A DNA stretch of 52,898 nt from positions 1 through 52,898 of the forward strand of contig JAFWSS010000224.1 in assembly GCA_017524385.1 (NCBI GenBank), written 5' to 3'. The notes below the pieces were generated by a model. It worked only from the letters and a program-made list of their open reading frames with translations. It made no database searches and had not been told where the DNA came from. The position numbers and the translations under genes were made by a program. Source of the stretch: Prevotella sp. (GTDB taxonomy: Bacteria; Bacteroidota; Bacteroidia; Bacteroidales; Bacteroidaceae). The number at the start of each line of letters is the position of its first letter. The first letter of the stretch is position 1. Positions 41,914 to 49,881 of this stretch are shown in pieces.

Positions 41914-44442
41914 ATGAAAAATCCATTCCTTCTCCATCCAAGACTTAAGAGACAGTGCTTGCTGATGCTGTTGACGGTCATTGCCACTCTTTGCCACACG
42001 GCAATGGCCGACGCTCAGGTGTCGTTTGGCCACGCCACGCCGTTCGACGGCGATTGGCGATTTGCTCTTGTCGGAACCGACATCCGACCCACCGAGGGAA
42101 CCCCCATCGCAGCAGAAAAACCCAACTATGACGACACCCGCTGGCGCCGTCTGCAACTGCCGCACGACTGGTCGGTGGAGCACCCGATGTCGCCACAACT
42201 ATTTTCATGCACGGGGTATCTTCCCGGCGGGGTGGGGTGGTATCGTAAGCATTTTTCACTCAAGGAGGGCAAACATCTTGACGACACACAGTGGTTTGTC
42301 TATTTCGAGGGCATATACAACCGTGCGGAGGTCTTTCTCAACGGCCATCTCCTTGGAATGCGCCCCAACGGATATGCATCCGTGCTCTATGACATGACAC
42401 CTTGGCTCGACAAGGATGGCGACAATGTACTTGCAGTGCGTGTAGACCACTCGCGGCAGGCCGACTCGCGATGGTACACAGGCAGCGGCATATACCGGCA
42501 CGTATGGCTGGTGGAGGCCGGACCTGTGCATCTCGCGCAATGGGGAAGTGCATGGCGACTGAAGCAACTCTCCCGTGGCACCGCCACCGTGGAGGTGGAT
42601 GTGGAGACCACCACCGCTGCGGGATACCAGAAAACCGTTCCCACGCTGAAGGCACAGGTGACCATCTTTGATGCCCAGCATCGCCAAGTGGCACAGAAGA
42701 CGGCCGCCATCGGCAAACAGGAGCGACAGACCCTCCAACTGAAGATTGCCCAGCCGCAATTGTGGAATGTAGGAAACGGCTATTTATATACGGTGGAAAC
42801 CCAACTGCTTGATGCCGGCAATGGCGACATCGTTGACAGCAGCAAGATGCGCATGGGACTGAGGACCCTACGCTTCGACCCCGACAAGGGATTTTTCCTC
42901 AATGGAAACAATATGAAGGTGAAAGGCGTGTGTCTGCACCATGACGCTGGCGTTCTCGGGGCCGTGGTGCCCCGAGACGTATGGGAGCGACGACTCGTCA
43001 ACCTGCTGGATATCGGCGTGAATGCCATCCGAATGAGCCACAACCCACAAGCCCCCGTCGTGTATGAACTTTGCGACTCTCTCGGCCTGCTTGTCATGGA
43101 TGAAGCAAGCGACGAGTGGGAATTCCCCAAGCGGAAATGGCTGGAGGGATGGAACCGTGGCACACCTGGCTATGAGGGGTCCTACGACTTCTTTGAGGAA
43201 TGGATAGACCGCGACGTCGCCGACATGGTGCGTCGCGACCGCAACCACCCCTGTGTCTTCCTCTGGTCCATCGGCAACGAGGTGGACTATCCCAACGACC
43301 CTTATTCTCATCCCGTGCTCGACGGAAGCAGCATCACACAGCCCATGTATGGTGGTTACAAGCCAGAACAGCCTGACGCCCAGCGCATCGGCCGAATAGC
43401 CGAACGGCTCACCAAGGTGGTGAGGCAGATTGACAACAGCCGTCCCACGACGGGTGCTTTGGCGGGTGTGGTGATGTCGAATGAGACATCCTATCCACAG
43501 GCTGTCGACGTCGTGGGCTACAACTACACTGAGAGCCGGTATGACGAGGACCACCACACCTATCCCAAACGTGTAATCTACGGTTCCGAGAACCGCCATG
43601 ACCTGGAGGCATGGAGAGCCGTGGAGCAACATGACTTCATCTTCGGACAGTTCCTCTGGACAGGCATCGACTACCTCGGGGAGAGTGGTGCATGGCCTGC
43701 ACGTGGCTCGTCGGCGGGCCTGCTCGACCTGAAGGGCGAGCGGAAACCACAGGGTTGGTGGAGGGCGTCGCTATGGAGCGAAAAGCCGGTGTGCTACATC
43801 GGAACCTACCCTGCCATGGGCAACCGCCGCGGTCGTCAGTCGCAGCGCCGCGACCCTGGGGTGTCTATCTATGCCCAGGACACTTGGAACTATAAGGAGG
43901 GACAGACCATACGCGTGGTGTGCATGACCAATCAGGAGCACGCACGGCTGCTGCTCAACGGCGAGGAGGTGGCTCAGTCTAAGGAGAAAGACCAGGCTAC
44001 AGGGGCGATATGGTGGGACATCCCTTTCCTACCCGGGGTGCTCAGGGCGGAGGCGCTCGACGGCCAGGGGAATGTCGTAGCCTCGTATGAGATACCGACC
44101 ACAGGGAGACCGGCTGCCTTGCGTGTGACTACAGACAAGACCGTGTTGACAGGGCGCGGACGCATCGCTCATGTCATCATCGAGGTCACCGACTCGGAAG
44201 GAAGGACGGTGCCACTATCCGACAACGAAATTTCTGTCCGCGTGACTGGCGCTGGCCGTCTTTTGGGACTTGAGGGTGGCGATATGGGCGACACCAGCAA
44301 CCTGCGCGACTGGCGACAGCGCGTTGTCAGGGGCAGGCTCCTTGCTTATGTCGAGGCGACACAAGACGACGGCACCATCACCGTGAGGGCGGAGTCGCCC
44401 TTGCTCGATGAAACGGAGACGGAGATAAAAATTGAAAATTGA
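41914..44442 (+). CDS. GH2 family glycoside hydrolase (beta-galactosidase/beta-glucuronidase type)
   Basis: The exported retaining glycosidase has 842 residues from the start MKNPFLLHPRLKRQ. The signal helix LLMLLTVIATLCHTAMADA follows a basic stretch. Domain order: sugar-binding jelly roll (about 35-215; DDTRWRRLQLPHDWSVEHP and YFEGIYNRAEVFLNG), Ig-like domain (about 216-325), TIM barrel (about 330-620; GVCLHHDAGVLG, IRMSHNP), then C-terminal beta domains (DUF4982-type, by impression). The acid/base E456 lies in WSIGNEVDYP and the probable nucleophile is E559 in YGSENRHD. The substrate within GH2 is unclear. The last codons (KIEN) are made by a repeat-like AATTGAAAATTGA. Confidence 0.92.
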   Translation: MKNPFLLHPRLKRQCLLMLLTVIATLCHTAMADAQVSFGHATPFDGDWRFALVGTDIRPTEGTPIAAEKPNYDDTRWRRLQLPHDWSVEHPMSPQLFSCTGYLPGGVGWYRKHFSLKEGKHLDDTQWFVYFEGIYNRAEVFLNGHLLGMRPNGYASVLYDMTPWLDKDGDNVLAVRVDHSRQADSRWYTGSGIYRHVWLVEAGPVHLAQWGSAWRLKQLSRGTATVEVDVETTTAAGYQKTVPTLKAQVTIFDAQHRQVAQKTAAIGKQERQTLQLKIAQPQLWNVGNGYLYTVETQLLDAGNGDIVDSSKMRMGLRTLRFDPDKGFFLNGNNMKVKGVCLHHDAGVLGAVVPRDVWERRLVNLLDIGVNAIRMSHNPQAPVVYELCDSLGLLVMDEASDEWEFPKRKWLEGWNRGTPGYEGSYDFFEEWIDRDVADMVRRDRNHPCVFLWSIGNEVDYPNDPYSHPVLDGSSITQPMYGGYKPEQPDAQRIGRIAERLTKVVRQIDNSRPTTGALAGVVMSNETSYPQAVDVVGYNYTESRYDEDHHTYPKRVIYGSENRHDLEAWRAVEQHDFIFGQFLWTGIDYLGESGAWPARGSSAGLLDLKGERKPQGWWRASLWSEKPVCYIGTYPAMGNRRGRQSQRRDPGVSIYAQDTWNYKEGQTIRVVCMTNQEHARLLLNGEEVAQSKEKDQATGAIWWDIPFLPGVLRAEALDGQGNVVASYEIPTTGRPAALRVTTDKTVLTGRGRIAHVIIEVTDSEGRTVPLSDNEISVRVTGAGRLLGLEGGDMGDTSNLRDWRQRVVRGRLLAYVEATQDDGTITVRAESPLLDETETEIKIEN

Positions 44443-44452
44443 CCTTCGGTCG

Positions 44453-44513
44453 AAGTTGCTCACGCTCGGCAGACTCCAAGCAAGCTTGGTCTGCTCTCGC
44501 TCAATCGCAACTT
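44453..44513. repeat. 61-bp structured hairpin repeat, copy B (3' flank of GH2)
   Basis: The outer arms AAGTTGC (44453-44459) and GCAACTT (44507-44513) pair. The inner stem pairs GCAGACTCCAAG (44469-44480) with CTTGGTCTGC (44485-44494) around CAAG. The core CAAGCAAGCTTG and flanking CTCGGCAGA and CTGCTCTCGCT match copy A at 22-83, while the outer arms are entirely different yet still paired. Confidence 0.6.
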
Positions 44514-44569
44514 TGAAGATTCCCTCTTGAAGCATCCTGTATAAAATTATCAACTCTATTATCTTTAAG

Positions 44570-45457
44570 ATGAACGATAAAGATTTAAACAATTTCCCGT
44601 CTGGGGACGGTCCCGTGCCCCTTGAAGAAGGACATGGCCAAGTGTCTGGTATGGATACGCAACCCTCATCCTCCCACAATGATGATGACAATAAACCTAA
44701 GGAGGGGCTAACTTTCAAATGGTTCAACCTTGTTTTGGGAGTGGCTCTCTTTTTGGCTTTGTCTGAGGGAGGTGGCTTCTTTACCGACGATTGGTCCTTT
44801 TATATCTATCTTTCCATTGTTGTTTGCATTCACGAGTTGGGCCATGTGTCTTTTGGCAGGTTGTTTGGTTGCCATATCAAGGAGATGCAGGTGTTTTTCC
44901 TGCCGTTTGTAAGTTACAAACCTCAACAAACCCCTGGAGGCAGTTCATGGAGAGACATCACATGGAGTTTGGGGACGCTTCCCCTTGGAGGTTTCACTGT
45001 GTTCAAATCAAGGGAAACAAAAGAAGAAGGCGATGTGGATGGCATGGATGCCACTCACCCTGCAATGGATTTGGAATATGCCCACTCTCCATACATCGAA
45101 GACAAGCCTGCGTGGCAACGTCTGTTGATTTCTGCTGCGGGCGTGTTGTTTAATTTTGCCACCTTCCTCATCTTTTATTATGTTTTTCAAGACATATATT
45201 TTGAGTATTATGATACTTTCCGGATGTTGGCGATATTGTCTCTTTTATTGGCATTGTTGAACATCCTTCCCGTATATCCTCTTGACGGTGGTGCGATTGT
45301 CTTTGCGTTGTATGAGATAGTGACAGGCGAGAAGCCGTCGACGGCCTTCACCAATGTCTGTGCTTGGATAGGCTTCATCTTTATCATCCTCTACTTCTTG
45401 GTTTTCCCAGATTGGTTGGGTGGCATCATACACTACGTGTTGGATTTGTTCTATTGA
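44570..45457 (+). CDS. M50-family (site-2 protease-like) membrane metalloprotease
   Basis: This is a 295-residue intramembrane zinc protease. An acidic, disordered N-terminal tail (about 1-45) precedes the membrane core. The zinc motif is H88-E-L-G-H92 in VVCIHELGHVSFGRLFG, and the third ligand region is LLNILPVYPLDGGAIVF (the N-x-x-P-x-x-x-L-D-G motif). About six hydrophobic segments are visible, with a soluble insert of about 70 residues between the two motifs (KSRETKEEGDVDGMDATHPAMD...). There is no PDZ domain, unlike RseP. The partner substrate is unknown. It ends at a good terminator (45500). Confidence 0.9.
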   Translation: MNDKDLNNFPSGDGPVPLEEGHGQVSGMDTQPSSSHNDDDNKPKEGLTFKWFNLVLGVALFLALSEGGGFFTDDWSFYIYLSIVVCIHELGHVSFGRLFGCHIKEMQVFFLPFVSYKPQQTPGGSSWRDITWSLGTLPLGGFTVFKSRETKEEGDVDGMDATHPAMDLEYAHSPYIEDKPAWQRLLISAAGVLFNFATFLIFYYVFQDIYFEYYDTFRMLAILSLLLALLNILPVYPLDGGAIVFALYEIVTGEKPSTAFTNVCAWIGFIFIILYFLVFPDWLGGIIHYVLDLFY

Positions 45458-45499
45458 GTCCTCCCCGCCAAAAGGCACTGAGCAAACCCCGCCGTCATC

Positions 45500-45532
45500 A
45501 TCCCGTCGCTACTTTGTAGAGACGGGATTTTT
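45500..45532 (+). terminator. Intrinsic terminator of the M50 protease gene
   Basis: ATCCCGTC-G-CTAC pairs with GTAG-A-GACGGGAT around TTT, followed by TTTT, 43 bp past the stop codon. Confidence 0.75.
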
Positions 45533-46034
45533 CACGTCTCCCCGCCAAGAGGTCTTCGTTTGGTGAAACGCTTCCATGGGGAGGCAAACTCAGTGATGAA
45601 GAAGTGTGTTTTTTATACGTATAGAAAAACCCTCCATTTCATTTTTTTACTCTACCTTCGCACTCGGAAATCAAAACATAGGAACACAAACAATATTAAC
45701 TCAACATTTGCAAATAGGAAAAATGAAGCGTGAAGAAGGTCTTGAAAGAACAGGATTGCAGCAATGTCGCCAAAAAGTCAGAAAAAGTGGACATGGCTTG
45801 ATTAACTAAAGATGCTATGTAGGTGTTAAGAACCATTTACACTGTATGATTGGAAATTCGAGTGAATCATGTAGGTTTAATTAAAACTCCCTTATAACTA
45901 ATAGAAAAAATAATTTGGTATTATATTAACATATAATTTCCATACAATTAATCATAAATTACAGTGTGTCAGAATTTTTGGTTAATTCGTGATAATTCGT
46001 GTTCTTTATTAATTAATTTAATCGCCACTAAAAT
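45533..46034. other. Intergenic region with repeat copy X and an ATGAAGCGTGAAG motif
   Basis: ATGAAGCGTGAAG (45723-45735) matches the ATGAGGCGTGAAG head of repeat loci 3 and 5 at 12 of 13 positions, and could also start a 28-codon frame (MKREEGLERTGLQQ...). No CATATG array follows it. At 45882-45896 AAAACTCCCTTATAACT faintly resembles a decayed array. From 45903 copy X of the AT-rich repeat runs to the AAA ATPase start. Confidence 0.5.
45903..46029. repeat. Dispersed AT-rich repeat copy X (uninterrupted form)
   Basis: This aligns with 28882-29085 but lacks both hairpin insertions of that copy: TCATAAATTACAGTGTGTCAG and TGATAATTCGTGTTC run straight through (written as two words). It forms the whole leader of the ATPase gene at 46035. 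Confidence 0.7.
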
Positions 46035-47762
46035 ATGAGAAAGCCAAAAAACTTCAGAAGAAACGACGCAAAGGAAAAGGAAACCATCACGATCAACCAT
46101 ATCGGTGAAATCAACATGCTCTCGGCCATCGAAATGATTTTGAACATCTCGGAGAACTCCTCACTTGATGCCGCTCTAATGAAACCCCTCGAACCTTTCT
46201 TCAAATACATTTCCGACCTCCAAGGCCTCACCAACATTCAGGCGCTTCTGCTTGCCCTCATGGTCGAGGAGAGTTCAGATGGCAACGTCGTCACCTGCTC
46301 CAGGTTGGCAAGGTTCCTCGACTGCACCAACGTCCGCATCATGCAGTTCCAAGAGGACATCGACGATATGGTGAAACGCAGGTTCTTGAGGAGAACGAAA
46401 AGAAGATATGGCCCGGAATCTATGGGCTATGTCGTCCCGGAGGACGTCATCACTGCCATCAAGGGCGACACGCGCTTCGTGCCTAAGTCGTTGGCAGCCA
46501 AGAACGGCATACATTTCTTTCAGTTGTTCTTCGACCTCACTCACCAACGAAAGGAGGAGGAAATCGATACCGAATTGCTCATTGAGGAGTTTGTGCAACT
46601 CCTTGAGGCTAATGCATCCTTGAGGTTTGTCAAGAGATTGGAGAAACTCAACCTCTCTGACAACAGCAAGTTGATAGTGACACATTTGGCTCGTCATCTG
46701 GTGCTCAGCCAACATGAACAAATTCCGATTGAAAGTATGGAGTATCTCTTCGACGACCGCCATATGGCATACAACGAACTCCATTCTTTGGAGGAAGGAA
46801 GGCATGTGCTCATCAAGAAGGGCATCGTGGAATATGCGGGAAAACAAGAGTTCCTCGACAAGGCGACCTACAAACTCTCCGATAAGGCAAAGGAGAACTT
46901 GTTGAAGGGGTTCTCTCTTCCCAAACATATGGACGCACCCGTGATGGTGGTGAAGGCCGACGGCATCGTGAAGAAAAAGCTGTTCTTCAACGACATGGTG
47001 GGGCGTCAGATTCACGACCTCTCGGAAATGCTCTCCGTTGAGAGGTTCGCCGCCATACAGGCACGATTGAAGGAGCGTGGCAGGAGGACGGGGTTCGCAT
47101 GCCTCTTCTACGGAGCACCCGGAACGGGGAAGACGGAGAGCGTGTTGCAAATCGCCCATGCCACGCGGCGTGACATCATGCAGGTCGATATGTCGGAAAT
47201 CAAGAGCAAGTGGGGGGGGGAGAGCGAGCAAAACATCAAGGCGGTCTTCGACAACTACCGTGCTCTATGCAAGGTGTGTGACAAAACGCCCATTCTGCTC
47301 TTCAACGAGGCCGACGCCATACTCGGCAAACGCATGGGGCAGGCCATGCGGGCAGTGGACAAGATGAACAATGCCATACAGAACATCGTCCTTCAGGAGA
47401 TGGAAACGCTAGATGGCATCATGATCGCCACGACCAACTTGGAGCAGAGCCTTGACGGAGCTTTCGAGCGACGTTTCCTATACAAGGTGCGTTTCGAGCG
47501 ACCCGATGTCGAGCAACGTCGGAAAATCTGGCTGTCGATGATGCCCTCACTCACCGATGACTTCGCATTCCAACTCGCCACCGACTACGACTTCAGCGGA
47601 GGACAGATAGAGAATATTGTCCGCAAATGTGATGTCGAGTCCATCCTCTACGGAGACTCCGCCATCGATGCCGACAAAATACACCGCTTCTGCCAAGAGG
47701 AGACCATCCTCCAAAACAACACCGCAAGAATAGGATTCTTCTCCTCTGCACCATCGACATAA
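46035..47762 (+). CDS. AAA+ family ATPase with winged-helix-like N-terminal region
   Basis: The 575-residue protein has an N-terminal region of about 300 residues, mostly helical, with LARFLDCTNVRIMQFQEDIDDMVKRRFLRR resembling a winged-helix DNA-binding segment. The classical AAA module starts near 315: Walker A GAPGTGKT (360-367), Walker B ILLFNEADAIL (N424-E425 where most families have D-E), sensor 1 MIATTNL and the arginine finger FERRF. The substitution D to N in Walker B is seen in some related Bacteroidetes ATPases from memory. There is no signal peptide. Its function and partners are unknown. It is monocistronic behind repeat copy X. Confidence 0.88.
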   Translation: MRKPKNFRRNDAKEKETITINHIGEINMLSAIEMILNISENSSLDAALMKPLEPFFKYISDLQGLTNIQALLLALMVEESSDGNVVTCSRLARFLDCTNVRIMQFQEDIDDMVKRRFLRRTKRRYGPESMGYVVPEDVITAIKGDTRFVPKSLAAKNGIHFFQLFFDLTHQRKEEEIDTELLIEEFVQLLEANASLRFVKRLEKLNLSDNSKLIVTHLARHLVLSQHEQIPIESMEYLFDDRHMAYNELHSLEEGRHVLIKKGIVEYAGKQEFLDKATYKLSDKAKENLLKGFSLPKHMDAPVMVVKADGIVKKKLFFNDMVGRQIHDLSEMLSVERFAAIQARLKERGRRTGFACLFYGAPGTGKTESVLQIAHATRRDIMQVDMSEIKSKWGGESEQNIKAVFDNYRALCKVCDKTPILLFNEADAILGKRMGQAMRAVDKMNNAIQNIVLQEMETLDGIMIATTNLEQSLDGAFERRFLYKVRFERPDVEQRRKIWLSMMPSLTDDFAFQLATDYDFSGGQIENIVRKCDVESILYGDSAIDADKIHRFCQEETILQNNTARIGFFSSAPST

Positions 47763-47868
47763 CCAAGTGCGGAATGTCACCCCAAAACCGCCGTGTGCAC
47801 CGCCATCCCCAACGCCCGCCGTGCTAGCACACCGGATGCCCGATGAATGGCCATGACAACTATGGTTT

Positions 47869-47982
47869 TTTTCCGACCTGCGATTGGATTATTAATGCCG
47901 GACGGCCTGTAAGGCCAACGAGATATCAGACCATGGCAACGCCCTGGCCCACCCTGCGGTGGGGTGTTGATCATACCTCTAT
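47869..47982. repeat. Three-hairpin dispersed repeat, copy 2 (longest)
   Basis: TTTTTTTCCGACCTGCG and ATTGGATTATTAATGCC then GGACGGCCTGTAAGGCC. Three successive hairpins can form: GGCCT/AGGCC, CCATGG/CCCTGG (one mismatch) around CAACG, and CCCACC/GGTGGG around CTGC. The left third matches 35887-35930; TTTTTCGACCTGCGGTT recurs at 48158 and GACCGACGGCCTG at 36650. Confidence 0.7.
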
Positions 47983-48239
47983 TCATCACAACAACGAATA
48001 AACTTTGGTTGAAAGGATTGCCATAATATTCCCCCCTCAATCAATGAGGAACATTCCTCAAAAGTCAAATCTCCAAGCAACTTCATCGTCTCGGGAAGAC
48101 AGACACTGCACAAGGAGCTGCAAAAACCGAAAGCCGCACCTTTCTTCTGCGCTGAAAATTTTTCGACCTGCGGTTAAAATTTGATGAACAACCTATGCCC
48201 AAAGACCGTGTCCACACCCCGGGAGGCTTACTCGGAGTG

Positions 48240-48300
48240 TAACATCCCCGCCCCTGTAGGGGCAGGTCTTGTGCCTGACCGCAAGGGGTAAGGGGTGGGG
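48240..48300. repeat. GC-rich dispersed repeat, copy 2
   Basis: CATCCCCGCCCCTGTAGGGG, then CAGGTCTTGTGCCTGACC and GCAAGGGGTAAGGGGTGGGG. It matches 28731-28795. A related inverted copy without the CAGGTC core lies at 48395-48438. Confidence 0.7.
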
Positions 48301-48678
48301 TCTGTAACTTCAACGCCAAGAGACCGTGTCCACACCCAGAGCGTTGAAAACGTTATATTAGAAAAACGCAAGAATAACCTTTGGGTCAAATACCCCACCC
48401 CTGCCCCTCCCCTCAAGGGGCGGGGATATGCGCACACACCTTTTGCTCACGACAAATTGACGCAACGCATTGAACATTCTTGGCGTTTGACTCATTGAGC
48501 ATTTTTGTTTTTTACAGAATGGAACTATTTTGAAAATACTTCCGATTGATGCAACCGCACAGGTAGAAAATTTTTTTCGTTTCATACGAAAAAAAATGGT
48601 GAGCGATGATAGAAAGGGTGTAACTTGTGTATCTGTATTTCGTCAAATGAATGATTTTAACAAACAATTGTTAGGAAA

Positions 48679-49389
48679 ATGTTTAAAAAAACAGTTATGG
48701 AAAAATATGAAAAAATCATTGTGGCGGCAATCGTCGCATTCGGACTATTGCTGCTGGGCCTTTGCTTGAAGGGGGGTATCGACAACTTCACCAACAAAGA
48801 CCGTCGTGTGACCGTAAAAGGATTGGCAGAGAAAGTGGTCGATGCCGACGAAGTGGTGTGGACTTTGAGGCTGGAAGAGTCTGACAATGAATTGAAACCC
48901 ATCTTTGGCAGACTTAAGAGCAAAGTTAAGGTCATTGAAGATTACCTCAAGGAAAAGGGCGTTGACCAAAAGGGCAACATTTCCGTGGGCCAATTTGATA
49001 TCACCGACAACCTCGCCGATGCATGGGGAGACAACAAACCACGCTACAATTACACTGTGGGTTGCGCAGTCTATGTCGCTTCGAATGATACCAAGTTCAT
49101 CAGTGAAATGGTAGCACAGTCGGACGAACTCATCGACCGCGACATCATCTTGGATTCCAACTTTGCCGAATACGAATACACCCAATTTCAGACACTGAAA
49201 CCGGAAATGATGGCGGAGGCCATATCCAACGCTGAGAAAACCGCGAAGCAGTTTGCCGAGAACAGCCACTCGAAAATCAACAAAATCGTGGAGGCTGGAC
49301 AAGGAGAGTTTTCCATCGAGAGTTCTGAAATCCCCTACAAAAAGAATGTCAGGGTGGTGTCCACCATCACCTATTCTCTCAGGGATTGA
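48679..49389 (+). CDS. SIMPL (DUF541) domain protein, membrane-anchored
   Basis: The 236-residue protein has one N-terminal hydrophobic anchor (KIIVAAIVAFGLLLLGLCL, about residues 12-30). A SIMPL/DUF541 domain follows: RRVTVKGLAEKVVDADEVVWTLRL at its start, the ISVGQFDITDN and YTVGCAVYVAS strands, and the C-terminal repeat of that fold ending NVRVVSTITYSLRD. SIMPL proteins are periplasmic and poorly understood (oxidative or envelope stress in other bacteria). The start may be MFKKTV (48679) or MEKYEK (48697). It is monocistronic. Confidence 0.9.
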   Translation: MFKKTVMEKYEKIIVAAIVAFGLLLLGLCLKGGIDNFTNKDRRVTVKGLAEKVVDADEVVWTLRLEESDNELKPIFGRLKSKVKVIEDYLKEKGVDQKGNISVGQFDITDNLADAWGDNKPRYNYTVGCAVYVASNDTKFISEMVAQSDELIDRDIILDSNFAEYEYTQFQTLKPEMMAEAISNAEKTAKQFAENSHSKINKIVEAGQGEFSIESSEIPYKKNVRVVSTITYSLRD

Positions 49390-49881
49390 GTCACTTGAGC
49401 ATCAGTTGGTGCTCATTCCTGATGCCATTCATCGGGAAAGGATGAATTTATAGAGGATTTGTAATTCGCCAAAATCTTTGTTGAAAATAGGTCAACATTG
49501 ATTTTGTCGGATTGCAAATCCTTTTTTTATTCTTGACGGGCATAAGATTCGCATTATATTCTTGACGGACAAAAGATTCGCACCGCTGTCAAGAATGTTC
49601 TTCGCAATGTGTTGGATATACAGAGGATTTGTTGGTAACTTCAAGCGAAGGCATAACTTCGTTAACTTCTACTAATGTCGGGATAAATGCCAAAGGACTT
49701 TGAAGAAACGTCCAAAATCTCTGTAAAATAGTCTCCATCCTGCCTTTCGCAAGTTGTTTTGGATGTTTTTTGCATTTTCTTAGACGATTGTGTCTATTCT
49801 TTACGACAAAACCATTAAATTTGCATTCAATACCAAAAACATATCATCTTTAAGAAGATTGATCATCCACAACAGCAAAAT
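49390..49881. promoter_or_regulatory. Long upstream region of GH127 with a 25-bp direct repeat
   Basis: Two 25-bp copies, 49529-49553 and 49558-49582, each starting ATTCTTGACGG and ending AAGATTCGCA, match at 23 of 25 positions with a centre-to-centre spacing of 29 bp. The inverted half-site GTCAAGAAT follows at 49588-49596. Also present: AGAGGATTTGT twice (about 49453 and 49616). This arrangement looks like a regulator binding region. No gene is seen. Confidence 0.45.

Larger units (their letters stand above)
47763..48678. other. Repeat-rich intergenic region without a gene
   Basis: It holds the three-hairpin repeat (47869-47982), a fragment TTTTTCGACCTGCGGTT (48158-48174), two direct copies of AGACCGTGTCCACACCC (48203-48219 and 48321-48337), and the GC-rich repeat in both orientations (48240-48300 forward; 48395-48438 reverse). 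From about 48500 to 48678 it is AT-rich and leads into the SIMPL-domain gene. No coding frame with family support is present. Confidence 0.65.

Noticed and set aside
47777-48040. An 87-codon minus-strand frame over the three-hairpin repeat
   Set aside because: It is the translation of a dispersed repeat; the same pseudo-peptide would appear at every repeat copy.
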